Positions 25,960-37,199 of a stretch of DNA of 64,000 nt are shown piece by piece. The notes beneath the pieces were generated by a model. That model had not been told where the DNA came from. It did no database searches and saw nothing but the letters and a program-made list of their open reading frames with translations. Source of the DNA: Hyphomicrobium sp. D-2 (GTDB lineage: Bacteria; Pseudomonadota; Alphaproteobacteria; Rhizobiales; Hyphomicrobiaceae). Location: NCBI RefSeq assembly GCF_029872155.1, contig NZ_JARXLA010000003.1, forward strand, positions 372,001-436,000, written 5' to 3'. Within the stretch, counting starts at the first letter, position 1. Each line of letters begins with the position of its first letter. A program made the translations under genes and the position numbers.

Positions 25960-26930
25960 AGCAGAGCGCCTCTACATTGCTGTCGCCTTCAGTTCTGCCG
26001 GTTGCGGTGTTGGCGTTGCTGTGTGTCATTGCTTGCGTCGCGTTCATGACGGTAGGCGCCAATGGCGCCTGGAGTTTCGTGCTACCGTTCCGTGGCGGCA
26101 AACTCGCGGCCATGGTGCTTGTCGGCTATTCGATTGCCGTTTCGACGGTGCTGTTTCAGACGGTGACAGGCAATCGCATTCTGACGCCGGCGATCATGGG
26201 CCTGGATACGCTTTATGTCCTGATCCAGACGGCGCTTATATTCAGCATCGGCAGCGCCGCCACCGCTGCGTTGCCGCCGGCCGCGATGTTTCTCGCGCAG
26301 GCAACCGCTATGATTTTGTTTTCTGGCCTGCTTTATCTGTGGCTGTTTTCAGGCCGCACCCAAAGTCTCTATCTCATCGTTCTGGTTGGACTGGTGCTCG
26401 GCGTGCTGTTCCGCAGCGTCGCCAACCTTTTGCAGCGGCTCATGTCGCCGAACGAGTTCGTGGTTCTTGCCGACCGCCTGTTTGCAAACTTCAATACTGT
26501 GAACACGCAGGTTCTGGCTGTGGCCGCAGTGGCGGTTGTCGCCGTCTCAATTTTCGGATTTCGAAAGTTGCGCACGCTGGATGTGCTGCTGCTGGGTCGA
26601 GAACCGGCCATCGCGCTTGGCGTTGACTACAAAGCAAGCGTCGCGCAGATCCTCATCATCGTGGCGATACTGGTTTCGGTCTCAACCGCGCTGGTGGGGC
26701 CGGTTACGTTCTTCGGGCTGCTCGTCGCCAGTCTGGCGTATCGCATCAGCAGCTCGCAGAAACACGTCTACGTGTTGCCCGTGGCGGTGCTGGTGGCAAT
26801 CCTGATGCTCGTGGGCGGACAGTTCATTCTGGAGCGCGTGTTTGCGTTCAACACGGCGCTCAGCATCATCATCGAATTCGCTGGCGGTATCGCCTTCATC
26901 ATCATGCTGCTGCGAGGAACCTCGCGATGA
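25956..26930 (+). CDS. FecCD-family ABC permease, second subunit
   Basis: 324 residues, hydrophobic throughout. RGGKLAAMVLVGYSIAVST, FQTVTGNRILTPAIMGLDTL and VGPVTFFGLLVASLAYRI match the FatC/YclO/VctG subgroup, in which TGNRILTP replaces the NPLAxP box. It overlaps both neighbours by four bases (ATGA), so expression is tightly coupled. Together with the previous permease and the following ATPase it makes an inner-membrane ferric-siderophore importer. Confidence 0.88.
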   Translation: MKQSASTLLSPSVLPVAVLALLCVIACVAFMTVGANGAWSFVLPFRGGKLAAMVLVGYSIAVSTVLFQTVTGNRILTPAIMGLDTLYVLIQTALIFSIGSAATAALPPAAMFLAQATAMILFSGLLYLWLFSGRTQSLYLIVLVGLVLGVLFRSVANLLQRLMSPNEFVVLADRLFANFNTVNTQVLAVAAVAVVAVSIFGFRKLRTLDVLLLGREPAIALGVDYKASVAQILIIVAILVSVSTALVGPVTFFGLLVASLAYRISSSQKHVYVLPVAVLVAILMLVGGQFILERVFAFNTALSIIIEFAGGIAFIIMLLRGTSR

Positions 26931-27685
26931 TTGTCACGCAGAACCTGAAGAAAGCCTATGGCACGGCTGATGTCGTGCAGGATGTCTCTATCGAAATTCC
27001 GCGGCGCGGCATCACGTCGATCATCGGGCCAAACGGAGCAGGCAAATCGACCTTGCTCGGCTTGATCAGCCGGTTGCTTCCGGCAACATCCGGAACGGTA
27101 TTGGTCGATGAACTGAACGTTGCGACCGCACCCAGTGACGTGCTGGCGCGTCGTTTGTCGATCCTCAGGCAGGACAACCATCTCACCGCTCGCCTGACTG
27201 TGCGCGATCTCGTCGCTTTTGGCCGCTTTCCTTACACCGGCGGCCGCCTGACCGCTGACGATCAGAAACGCATTGATGAAGCCATTCGCTATCTGGGGCT
27301 TGAAGAGCTGCAGGGCCGCTTCATCGATGAGATGTCGGGCGGGCAGCGACAGCGGGCGTTCGTCGCCATGGTGCTGTGTCAGGATACCGATTACGTGCTG
27401 CTGGACGAGCCGCTCAACAATCTCGATATGCGCCATGCGGCGGGCATGATGAAGCTCATTCGCCGGATCGCTGACGACCTCGGCAAGACATTCGTGCTGG
27501 TGCTGCACGATATCAATTTCGCATCCATCTATTCCGACCACATCATTGCAATGCGCGAGGGCTCCGTCATCAGGCAGGGCAAGCCAGCGGATATCCTGCA
27601 AACGCCTGTGCTGCGCGACATCTTCGACTTCGACATCCCCATTCACGAGATCGAAGGCAGGCGGCTGGGCCTTTATTATTTCTGA
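26927..27685 (+). CDS. Siderophore-type ABC ATPase
   Basis: 252 residues. Walker A is GPNGAGKSTLLGLI, the signature MSGGQRQRAFVAMVL, Walker B YVLLDEPLNNLD and the H-loop VLVLHDINFASIYSD. This is the FatE/YclP/VctC-like subunit of the four-gene importer and its last gene. A short hairpin (TGCGG/CCGCA) follows about 30 bases later but lacks a T-run. Confidence 0.9.
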   Translation: MIVTQNLKKAYGTADVVQDVSIEIPRRGITSIIGPNGAGKSTLLGLISRLLPATSGTVLVDELNVATAPSDVLARRLSILRQDNHLTARLTVRDLVAFGRFPYTGGRLTADDQKRIDEAIRYLGLEELQGRFIDEMSGGQRQRAFVAMVLCQDTDYVLLDEPLNNLDMRHAAGMMKLIRRIADDLGKTFVLVLHDINFASIYSDHIIAMREGSVIRQGKPADILQTPVLRDIFDFDIPIHEIEGRRLGLYYF

Positions 27686-27897
27686 CACGCGCCGCGCCGA
27701 TTAGTGCGGCCGATCCGCAGGCATTTCCCCTATTGCGGTTGCCAAGAAGCTTGGCATGGGGCGGAATTAAGCCAGAAAATCCGGTGCAAGCCCTTTGACG
27801 GTCTCGTGGCGCGACATGGTCGTAGGTCTGTAGTAATCATGCCGTCGTTGTGCAGGCAGCTGGAAGGGGCAGACCGTTGGGCCTATCAGAACTAAGA

Positions 27898-28455
27898 ATG
27901 CTTATCGCAGAGCATCAAAGAGCGGTTGCGCTCACAGCAGGCGTAGCCATGGCCGCCGCTTTTGTCGGCATTGCTGCTCTGTCGCTGAGCGATAACCCCG
28001 CAACGACGGAGCTAGACACCGCTGCTCAAGCTGGTCGCGAACCGGCTGCGACAGAGCTGCGCCCTTCTCTCGATTGCGCATTCCGGCCTGCCAACCACAA
28101 CAGCATCTATTTCTATTTTGATGTGGCGATGAACGAAGGGGCCGAACCGCGATTCTTTGAGCGGGCAGTCGTGTTTGGCGATGGCAGTCGTAGAGCGTAT
28201 GAGGGCGATGACCGCCCTGTTTGGAACTACTCTGTGGACGCGGACGGCAACGCCACGATTGCATCGCAAAGCGATGAAACGCGCATAATTCTGTATGGCC
28301 TCCGGATGGACATTGCCGGTGTCTGGCCAGTCGAAGCGGGCATCAGAAGTCCGGTGTTTTTCAACCTCGGCGGCGAATGTCGGCAGGCCAATCTTGTGAG
28401 CGCCCGTTCAACGATGTCGGCGTCAGGTGAAACAATGAAACCCGCGGCGCAGTGA
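27898..28455 (+). CDS. Hypothetical membrane-anchored protein
   Basis: About 185 residues from ATG at 27898; a TTG at 27877 with AAGGGG upstream is an alternative start. It has one N-terminal membrane helix (about 9-30), a short polar linker and a likely periplasmic domain with two Cys (LDCAFRP and GGECRQ) that could pair. No family recognised. It is on the same strand as the siderophore importer but about 210 bases after it, so probably separate. Confidence 0.55.
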   Translation: MLIAEHQRAVALTAGVAMAAAFVGIAALSLSDNPATTELDTAAQAGREPAATELRPSLDCAFRPANHNSIYFYFDVAMNEGAEPRFFERAVVFGDGSRRAYEGDDRPVWNYSVDADGNATIASQSDETRIILYGLRMDIAGVWPVEAGIRSPVFFNLGGECRQANLVSARSTMSASGETMKPAAQ

Positions 28456-28850
28456 AGGGGCCGGGGACTCGCGCGACGATCTGTAACGCACTCCGTTGGT
28501 TTCCGGTTCGCCGGTAGATGAGCAACGCCTTTGTCCGGCGCGGCGAGCGAGTGCCGAACTTCGCTGAGTCCAGGCCGGCTCTGGCGATCCACTCTAGACA
28601 CCAACGCGCGTACTGCAGTGTTGTAAGCCTGCCGCTATCGCCACTTGCCGTTCGGGTAAGCACAGATCGCGTCGCCGCCTAGTGGGTCTTATCGGTCAGC
28701 TCATAGATGGAGATGCCGTGTGCGGAGGGTCTCAATCGCATTGCGGAAAAATCTGTACCGGTAACGGTCCGTTACTTGGCAACCGCCAAGCACTCGACTA
28801 GCGTTTAAGCAGACTAGCGTTCGAGCAGATTTGTTCTTACGGGGGGTGCG
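28456..28850. other. Intergenic region, nothing recognised
   Basis: About 395 bases between two small genes. The right end must hold the promoter and the ribosome site of the next gene (GGGGGG at about 28840-28845). No gene, repeat or hairpin stands out. Confidence 0.4.
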
Positions 28851-29150
28851 ATGCAGGTCTTCAAGTTAGGCTTCGTGGCCGCGGTTATGGTGTGCGCACT
28901 TTCGGCGATGGCTCAGGCGGCCGATTGCACCCGGGTCGCAGCCAGTGGCGATAACGTAACCCACGATTTGGCTGTGCTGTTCTCCACAAACGCCCTCAAG
29001 AATACGATCGCAGGGCGAGGGCTTGTAGGAAAGGGGCCAGTGAAAACCACCTGCAAATCAGGCTCGGCAATGATTGAGTGTTACTCCTCGCAGATGGCCT
29101 GCAAGGGCGGAACGCCCGCGACCTGCTTGGGCCCCTGGCTATGCTTCTGA
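28851..29150 (+). CDS. Small secreted cysteine-rich protein
   Basis: 99 residues with a good GGGGGGTGCG ribosome region before the ATG. A signal peptide with core FVAAVMVCALSAMAQA is predicted to be cut before ADCTRV. The mature part has six Cys (26, 68, 77, 84, 92, 98), enough for three disulphides, and ends in GPWLCF. No family is recognised. Size, export and Cys pattern would suit a periplasmic or secreted stable domain such as an inhibitor or small toxin, but there is no direct evidence of function. Confidence 0.65.
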   Translation: MQVFKLGFVAAVMVCALSAMAQAADCTRVAASGDNVTHDLAVLFSTNALKNTIAGRGLVGKGPVKTTCKSGSAMIECYSSQMACKGGTPATCLGPWLCF

Positions 29151-29657
29151 ACCGGCGCAAGACGTGACTTCGTTTTGAATCTGTTCCTGCGGCTCGATCC
29201 TCGCAGTTATGCAGAGCACTATCCAAAAAGATGCATCGGGCGCTTCTGGCCCGTAACGCCGCTCGCCTGACGAAAGCTAACGGATCGCTTGACCTCCGGG
29301 GACGCGGCGGCCACGAGGCGTCGGCGTCTCGGCATGGCTGACGCTTGGTCCCAAAAACTGCGACCGCCATTCTCCATAATCAGCGATGATGAGGGGCGCC
29401 CGGATCACGACTACTTACTGGTACATCGCGTCAGATGTTGATCTTGGAATGTCGGAGACGAAGCCAGATCACGCACTGAATATCGGTGCGTCAATGGTAA
29501 TGACGCGCTGCAATCCTATAACACGCAATGTGTAGTGGACGTGTTCTGTTCACCACAAGTACAACCAAAAGGAGTGCATGGGGTACGCAGTGTACTGCGT
29601 CCACTGACGACTCACCCATTGTTGTCGATGTGAGCTGGCGGCCCTGGGGACCTACAT
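29151..29657. other. Intergenic region, nothing recognised
   Basis: About 507 bases upstream of the first broken autotransporter gene. A promoter is expected near the right end, but no clear motif, gene or repeat was identified. Confidence 0.4.
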
Positions 29658-32172
29658 ATGCGTCGGCGATCTTGTTCAGCAATTCTGCCATCTCGCACTG
29701 CAGCGCTTGCAGTGATGCATACGCCGAGCGCGCACGCCCAGCAGGTCTACGCCAATGGAACAACAGTAACCGCCAGCGGCACGATCACCACGAGCGGGCC
29801 ACCGGCACTGCTTGCGATCAATAGCGGCGTCATCCTCAGCACTACACCGCTGACAATAACGAACACCGGCGGCGACGGCGCTCGGGCAACGACCAGCGGA
29901 CAAATCACAATTGCAGCCGGCTCATCAATCATCACGACTGGCGCAACTGCGATTGGCGTCTCTGTCGATGGTATTGGATCGCTGATTACTGTTGGCAATG
30001 GCACGCAGATCACGACAAGCGACGCCTACTCCAGCGGATTTTACATTTACGACGGAGGTCAGATCGATGCTGTCGGAGTGACGATCGATACCGCAGGCAC
30101 ACAAGCGCACGGCATGGTCGTTTATGATGGCGGACTCATCAATGCAGCAGGAACCACCATTACTACCTCGGGAGCAAACTCCCACGGAATAGCGGTTTTC
30201 CTGGCCGGACAAATCAGTGCTGAAAACATATCGGTGACCACCACCGGGACTGAATCTCACGGCATATATATGACAAGCATGGGCAGTACATTCGTGAGCA
30301 TTTCCGATAGCGTCATCACAGCCCAAGGACTCGACGCATCCGCTGTTCGCTCCGTTGGAAACAACACTCTCGCCATCGCCAATAGCACGCTGAGTGCTGA
30401 AAATGGGATAGGCTTCGATACGGTCGGCGGAACGCTGACCGCGAATGTCATCAACTCGACCATCACCGGTGGCAATGGGCTTCTGAATGTCGGCGCCGCA
30501 GCGACTTTGGGCATCGACGCGACGGGATCGACACTGAACGGTTCAGCAACCACGGCAGCTGGCGGCGTCTCCATTGTCGCTCTTACCAACTCGCGCTGGA
30601 ACGTAACGGGCGATTCCAACATCTCATTTCTGGATAACGCTGCGGGAAGCCTTGTGCAGTTCACGCCGCCGGGATCGGGGGCAGGACCGTTCAAAACGCT
30701 GACGGTCAACGATTACCTCGGTGCTGGTGGTACGCTAGCCGTCAACAGCATATCTCGGCGGCGATGGATCGCCATCCGATAGGCTGGTGATCGATGGCGG
30801 CAACGCGATTGGCACCTCGTTGCTGTCGGTCAATAACGTCGGCGGTGGCGGTGATCTCACACGGTTGGACGGCATTCTCATTGTTGACGCACTTAACGGA
30901 GCGACGGTGCCAGACCTGTTCGCACTCGCTGCGCCGGTCATTGCAGGCCCGTACGAATATTCGCTCTATAAAGGCGGTGAGAATGGCGCCAACCCGCAGA
31001 ACTGGTATCTGCGCTCTGATCTCGATTGCGAACTCGATCCTAACGTTGCGGAATGTCGTGGTGGCGGCGGCGATGACATCCCAGATTGGCGGCAGGAAAC
31101 GTCGCTTTATGCCGCTGTTCCTGCGATGACGTTGCTGTACGGTCGCCTGATGCTCGACACGCTGCACGAACGGCGCGGAACATCCGTCAGCTCATACGCA
31201 GAAGGTGTACACAACGCTGCATGGGCGCGTGTCATCGGTCAGCATGGCGATCGTGATGGCGGCAAGGGCGGCATCTACGGCGCCGGCCCGAAGTACGACT
31301 ATGACTTCTGGGCCTTCCAGGGCGGTCTTGATCTTTATCGCGACGGCGATGTCGGCACATCACGCAACCACGCCGGCGCCTTCTTCGCCATCGGCCATGG
31401 TTCCGGCGATGTGCAGCACATCGGCGATGGTAGGGCGGGTGAGAACTCGTTCATGGCGTATTCGTGGGGCGCCTACTGGACGCACTACACGCCCAACAAC
31501 GCCTACGTTGACGCGCTGTTGTTAGGCTCGTGGTACGATATTGACGCCAAGTCGAACCGCATCCCGAAGATGAAAACAGACGGCGGCGCCTTAGGTGCTT
31601 CGCTTGAAGGTGGCTATCCGGTTTACACCGGCCCCGGCGGCTTCAGCATCGAACCGCAGGCGCAGCTTGCCTATCAGACCATCAATCTCAACAACGGATC
31701 AGATGTCGCCGCGCAGGTGCACTTCGGTAACGTCAACTCTCTGATGGGCCGCATCGGCGTTCGCTTCGCGCAGGACTTCGGCACACCGACCTGGCTGACC
31801 GGAGCACCGTCCACCTTCACTGCATGGGTGCGCCCAAACTTCTGCGTACGAATTCCTCGGCGATCCAAAGACCAAGTTCATCTGCCACCGGCTTCATCCC
31901 CGTTCGCGGCCGACATGCGGGCGGCACGAGCATTCGAGATCAACACCGGCTTCTCGACCGACATCGGCGACGGCGCGGCGATCTACGCCAACGCGTCCTA
32001 TCTCGTCGGCATCGGCGAACACGCCGACGGCAACGCCTATGACGGCAAACTCGGCGTCAAAGTTGCCCTGGTGATCCGTAGGCTATCTGTGGACATGCGC
32101 CGGGGCATTTTTGGAGATGTGCCCTTATGTTTTTCCGTGGCCAGGAAATTGCCCTCACTTTGGTCGCTTTAG
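29658..32172 (+). pseudogene. Autotransporter, copy 1, with frameshifts
   Basis: A signal peptide (ending SAHAQQ) leads a passenger of Thr/Ser/Gly-rich parallel beta-helix repeats with recurring ITTSG and NSHGI/ESHGI units. Three lesions are visible by comparison with copy 2. The frame breaks near 30748-30785, where YLGGDGSPSDRLVIDGG is read in the next frame. A compensated double shift near 31845-31925 turns a barrel strand into RIPRRSKDQVHLPP. One extra C near 32066 removes the proper VAW-stop, so the frame runs on to 32172. The barrel (HERRGT, GQHGDRDGGKGGIYGAGPK, FEINTGFSTDIGD) is otherwise nearly identical to copy 2. Probably dead, unless these are base-calling errors. Confidence 0.8.
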
Positions 32173-34738
32173 CACCTTCTGCCTTTTTCAGCCCCGACGC
32201 GGCCGCGCAGATAAATTGCACCGGCGTCGGAGATCCCGCCTGCACAACCTACACCAACGTGAACATCACCACGACGCTTCCGGGTGATTATGCAGTGACA
32301 GCGAGCAATGGTGGCGCCGCTACGATAGACGAGGGCTCTCTTACAACGCCGGGCACGGTGGCGCTGGCGCATGCACGCTTTGTTCTGGGGGTGCGATTAA
32401 TCTTCTTGGAGGTGTCGTTGTGCTCCAGTGCCGGCATCGGTCTAGCTGCGTACGACGCGAACAGCGCAATCACCATGGATGGCGGTTCTATAACCACACA
32501 AAACGACGGATCGCGCGGCGTTTCGTCGTTTTCCTGACGCAGTCGTGACGTTGACAAACGGCGTCGCCATCGAAACTCTTCGGGCTGAACGGCTGCGGCC
32601 TCGATGTCTCAGGTGCTCAAATCTGCGATGTCCGGTGGGTCCATAACTACCCGTGGCGACGTCGCGGAAGGCGTTTGGACCTTCGGTGCCAACACTGTGG
32701 TTACGCTGACGGACGGCGTCACTATCAATACTTTATGGCAGAAGTTTCCCCACCGGCGTTTTATCGCTGTCGGACGCTCAGGTTACCATGGATGGTGGTT
32801 CGATTACGACGTCGGGTAGCGACTCGTCATGGCGGCATGCATGGCCAGCGGCGGGTGGAACGCTCGCACTTGACAGCGTGGTGATAGCAACTTCGGGAGA
32901 AAGAGCCGCGGGCGTGCGTGACCCCGAGCAGCACTCTGACGATGACGGGCGGATCGATTACGACACATGGCTTCGGCGCTGCGGTTGCGTCGTCGTTATA
33001 CGGAACCAGCATCACCAATCTTGATGGTGTCACCGGCTGTTTCCACGGCGTCCGATGGCATTGTGCCTTCTCATACGAGGATTCACCGACCGATGCCACG
33101 TCTCAACCTAGTGAATTCCAGCATCACCGCACCGATAGACCAGAGATGATGCGCGGGCATCCGGCATTGCTCATGTAAATTTATCAAGCAGTACGGCTCA
33201 CGGGTGCAGCGATAAAGACTGTGGGGGCGACGACCAATGTTGATCTGCAGAACAACTCGACGTGGACCGTTACGGGCGATCCCAACGTGACGAGCATGAC
33301 AAACGGAGCAGGCAGCGTTGTGCACTTCACGCCGCCCGGTTCGAGTGCGGGACCGTTCAAAACACTGACAACGGCAGGACCCACGCTTCTACCGGTCGGG
33401 CGGCACGCTGGGCATCACATACGCGCTGGGCGGCGATGGATCGCCATCCGATAAACTGGTGATCGATGGCGGAACGGGAACCGGTACGTCTCAACTTGTG
33501 GTCAGCAACGTCGGCGGACTTGGCGACCTTACCCAACTCAACGGAATTCTGGTCGTCGATGCGATCAACGGCGGCACAACGGTGCCGGGCTTGTTCGCGC
33601 TCGCCGGTCCGGTGGTCGCCGGCCCATATGAATACTCGCTCTATCGCGGCAGCGAAGATGGCTTCCAATCTGCAAACGCCTGGTATCTGCGCTCCGGAGC
33701 CGAACTGCGCACTCGATCCGTCGACTCCGATCTGCGGCGACGATATCCCAGACTGGCGCCAGGAAACCTCGCTTTATGCCGCCGTTCCGGCGATGACGCT
33801 GCTGTACGGCCGCCTGATGCCAGGACACGTTGCATGAGCGTCGCGGCACTGCGGTCAGTGCATACGCAGAAGGTGCACCGAATGCTGCATGGGCGCGTGT
33901 GATCGGCCAACACGGTGATCGCGACGGTGGCAAGGGTGGCATCTACGGCGCCGGCCCCAAGTACGACTATGACTTCTGGGCCTTCCAGGGCGGCATGGAC
34001 CTTTATCGCGACGGCGATGTTGGAACGTCACGCAATCACGCCGGTGCGTTCTTCGCCATCGGTCACGGCTCCGGCGATGTTCAGCACATCGGTGACGGCA
34101 AAGTCGGCGAGAACAGCTTCATGGCCGACAGCTGGGGCGCTTACTGGACGCATTACACGCCCGAAAACGCCTATGTCGACGCGCTACTGCTCGGATCGTG
34201 GTACGATATTGACGCCAAGTCGAACCGCATTCCGAAGATGAAAACAGACGGTGGCGCGTTTGGCGCTTCGCTTGAAGGTGGTTATCCGGTTTACTCCGGC
34301 CCCGGCGGATTCAGTATCGAACCGCAGGCGCAGCTCGCCTATCAGACCATCAATCTGCACAACGGATCCGATGTCGCCGCGCAGGTGCACTTCGATAACG
34401 TCAATTCACTGGTGGGCCGCGTCGGCGTTCGCTTCGCGCAGGACTTCGGCACGCCGACCTGGCTGACGGGCGCACCCTCCACCTTCACCGCATGGGTGCG
34501 TCCGAACTTCTGGTACGAGTTCCTCGGCGATCCGAAGACGAAGTTCTCGTCCGCCACCGGATTCATTCCGTTCGCGGCCGACATGGGCGGCACCACGTTC
34601 GAGATCAACACCGGCTTCTCAACCGACATCGGCGACGGCACCGCCATCTACGCCAACGCATCGTATCTCGTCGGCATCGGCGAACACGCCGACGGCAACG
34701 CCTACGACGGCAAACTCGGCGTCAAGGTTGCGTGGTAG
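32127..34738 (+). pseudogene. Autotransporter, copy 2, heavily frameshifted
   Basis: A paralogue in tandem with copy 1. It starts with a signal peptide (ending DAAAQI) at 32127, with GGAG ten bases upstream. Passenger pieces with MDGGSITT repeats appear in turn in all three frames from 32127 to about 33430, then the linker (VIDGG ... GPYEYSLY) and an intact barrel from about 33830 to 34738 ending GVKVAW. At least five frame changes are needed to read it through, including one near 33690-33830. The barrel is about 90 per cent alike in protein to copy 1, so this is a recent duplication followed by decay or poor sequence. Confidence 0.78.
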
Positions 34739-34926
34739 TGTCGGGAGACTGTATGGCCGCTTGCCGCGGATGAACTGACGCGGTATTTCTTGGCGTTTGT
34801 CGGTCACCGCCTCGGGAGGTTCACGTCCGCAAACTCGGCGGAGCAGCCTTTGGCGACGGCGTGCGCCAGTAGGGCCCTTAAGACGATAGCCTTGCGAGGA
34901 CGACCTAAGTCTGCCGCATCACATCG

Positions 34927-35196
34927 CTATTGAACTCTCCATAATAGGAGGTGCGCCAACCATTTGGATTCAATGCGGCAGATATGGGAAACACTTTCGA
35001 TAGGCTGTTTCACGCCGCCGAGAATAAGGGCTTGTGGCCCGTTATGAGCGATTTTGATCGCATTCAATTTCAGGGCGAGCGTATCTACTGCGTCCTGAGC
35101 CACCGCAAAGCTTATGTCTAAAATGGCTCTCTTCGACAATTTAAGCGAACCGGCGAACTCATCTTCCACGTAAACCATAGTTTGCCACGGCGGCAT
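34927..35196 (-). CDS. Small hypothetical protein
   Basis: About 89 residues from ATG at 35196, which has TTGGAG nine bases upstream. The composition is protein-like (VYVEDEFAGSLKLSKRAI, LGGVKQPIESVSHICR) rather than Arg-rich shadow sequence. No family recognised, no neighbours on the same strand. May be a remnant. Low certainty that it is a real gene. Confidence 0.35.
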   Translation of the reverse strand: MPPWQTMVYVEDEFAGSLKLSKRAILDISFAVAQDAVDTLALKLNAIKIAHNGPQALILGGVKQPIESVSHICRIESKWLAHLLLWRVQ

Positions 35197-35394
35197 GGTG
35201 GTCTGCTCCAATGGGCAGCGCGAGGGTTTCAACGGCTGCTTCTAACCCGTAGTGGACAGTTTAGCCGCCCGATGTGCTGAACGTGCAACATCATCGGCGG
35301 GTTTGCTACGTCCCCTGATTAAGCGTGTCCCGAATCGGCTAAATAGCTCTTCCAAAGCGGGTGAGCGTAGCGGCACATTTTACGGTGGAATGCT

Positions 35395-36966
35395 ATGCAA
35401 CTGCTACACTCGACAATCGCCCGTGGCTTTAGCGCTGCGATGGCGCTTTTTTTGTGCCTGAGCGCATTCAGCGGTCGCGCGCTTGCCTCCGCCGGCTGCG
35501 ACGCCCTCAATACCGGCGCGTGGAATGTGACCCTTTCCATTTCGGGCACCGGATATACGTCGATGTTGAACTTCGATGTCGGTGATACCGTCCACGTCAC
35601 GGCCGTAGAACTTTCACCGTCGGGTGGCATCGCCTTGTTCGACGGGGCCGCTGGAACGCTGGGCACCACCAGCGGTTCTGGGACCATCAATCATACGGTC
35701 ACCGGGCCGGACGATCTGTCGATGGTGGTTGGGCTTGCCAGTGGGACAACTTTTTTCGCCCAGTACGGCCTTACAGCAACGTGTGATGCCGCACCGTCAC
35801 CAGGGCCCAGCCCGACGCCGAAGACAGACGCTTCGCAGGCGGTGACCAAGGGCTTCCTCGCCTCGCGCATCAACGGCATTCTGCTCAACGATCCAACAGG
35901 TGTAAGCCTGCTCGACCGCTCGTTGGCCTCGTCTGGCCAGACCAACATCGCCGCTGCCGGCAATGGCACGACGAACGTCGCCAGTAACGCCGCTGCCTTC
36001 GGCAGCGCCATGGGCCTCGGCGTCGGCGGCCTCGGCGACGACGCCATCGACACATCGGGATCCAAAAACATCCGCTTCTCGCAATCGCTGTCGCAGCTTC
36101 GCCGTCAGGCAGCCGATGCTCAGATGCGCAAGGACAGGATGGCCCTCGGCGCCGGTGACGGCGGGTCGCTCCCGCTCGCCTACGAGACGGCTTCGCCCTG
36201 GGACATCTGGGTGGAAGGCCGTTACTCCGCCTTCGACGATGACAACGGCAATCTGGGCCGCGATGGCCATGTCGGCGTGCTCTACGTCGGTGGCGACTAT
36301 CGCGTAACGGAAAACGTGATCGTCGGCGTGCTGGCCCAGTTCGATTGGGCGAAGGACGAAAGCGGCGTCCTCTCGTCCAAGGTGGACGGCAGCGGCTGGA
36401 TGATCGGGCCCTACATGTCTGCGCGCATCCACGACAACATCTATTTCGATCTGCGCGCCGCCTGGGGCCGCTCCGACAACGATATCGATGTCGCCAATGC
36501 CACCGGCTCTTTCGACACTTCGCGCTGGCTCGTGAAAGGTACGCTTGCGGGTAACTGGATGCATGACGTATGGCGCATTACGCCGTCGGCCGAATTGGCA
36601 TACGTCGAGGAAAGCGCCGACGCCTTCACCAATTCGGCCGGCACCTTCGTGCCGGGACAAGACGTTTCCCTGGGGCGCCTGCAGTTCGGCCCCGAAATCG
36701 GCTATCGCATCCGGCACACGGCCGACACCTTCATCGAGCCGTTTGCCGCTCTCAAGGGCGTCTGGGACTTCGACAACCCGAACGTTGCCATCATCGACGG
36801 CTTCGTTGTCGGCCCCGGCAACTTCTGGGGTAGGCTGCAGGGCGGTCTCAATGTCGTGACGTCGAGCGGCTGGTATGCCCGCGGCCTCGCCTCGTGGGAT
36901 GGCATCGGAGCCGACGACTACAATGGCTTCACGCTGCAAGGCACGATCAACGTGCCGCTGAACTAG
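35395..36966 (+). CDS. Autotransporter outer-membrane beta-barrel protein
   Basis: 523 residues. Signal peptide with core MALFLCLSAFSGRALA, a short passenger of about 110 residues (residues 32-140) with two Cys (AGCDAL, TATCDAAP), a Pro/Ser linker (APSPGPSPTPK), a helical region and a barrel from about residue 255 (WDIWVEGRYSAFDDDNGN). It ends in TINVPLN instead of the usual aromatic residue. The passenger (WNVTLSISGTGYTS, then a TGPDDLSMVVG segment) resembles a small beta-sandwich rather than a beta-helix. Intact, unlike its two upstream neighbours, and of a different barrel subtype. Confidence 0.83.
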   Translation: MQLLHSTIARGFSAAMALFLCLSAFSGRALASAGCDALNTGAWNVTLSISGTGYTSMLNFDVGDTVHVTAVELSPSGGIALFDGAAGTLGTTSGSGTINHTVTGPDDLSMVVGLASGTTFFAQYGLTATCDAAPSPGPSPTPKTDASQAVTKGFLASRINGILLNDPTGVSLLDRSLASSGQTNIAAAGNGTTNVASNAAAFGSAMGLGVGGLGDDAIDTSGSKNIRFSQSLSQLRRQAADAQMRKDRMALGAGDGGSLPLAYETASPWDIWVEGRYSAFDDDNGNLGRDGHVGVLYVGGDYRVTENVIVGVLAQFDWAKDESGVLSSKVDGSGWMIGPYMSARIHDNIYFDLRAAWGRSDNDIDVANATGSFDTSRWLVKGTLAGNWMHDVWRITPSAELAYVEESADAFTNSAGTFVPGQDVSLGRLQFGPEIGYRIRHTADTFIEPFAALKGVWDFDNPNVAIIDGFVVGPGNFWGRLQGGLNVVTSSGWYARGLASWDGIGADDYNGFTLQGTINVPLN

Positions 36967-37199
36967 TCGGTGAACAGGCAGACCAGCGGACGGCGGGCTG
37001 CGGACTTCCGTTCCTGGCTCTAAGCGGCTGAAGGGGCTGATCTCCTGGGATCGCGTTCCGACAGCAGCGACGATGAATGCGAGCGCGGCCCTCGCTGCCG
37101 GCTTCACGATCACCGATTGGCTGGCAGGGCACGCTGCCAGTTCGCGCTTTCCGATCCACTGTCGAACGGGATTGCGAGCCTCTTTGAAGAGGTGTCTGC

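Noticed and set aside
27770-27850. Sequence AATCCGGTGCAAGCCC resembling part of a cobalamin riboswitch
   Set aside because: The CCGCAACTGT core and B12 box are absent, so it does not form a cobalamin aptamer.
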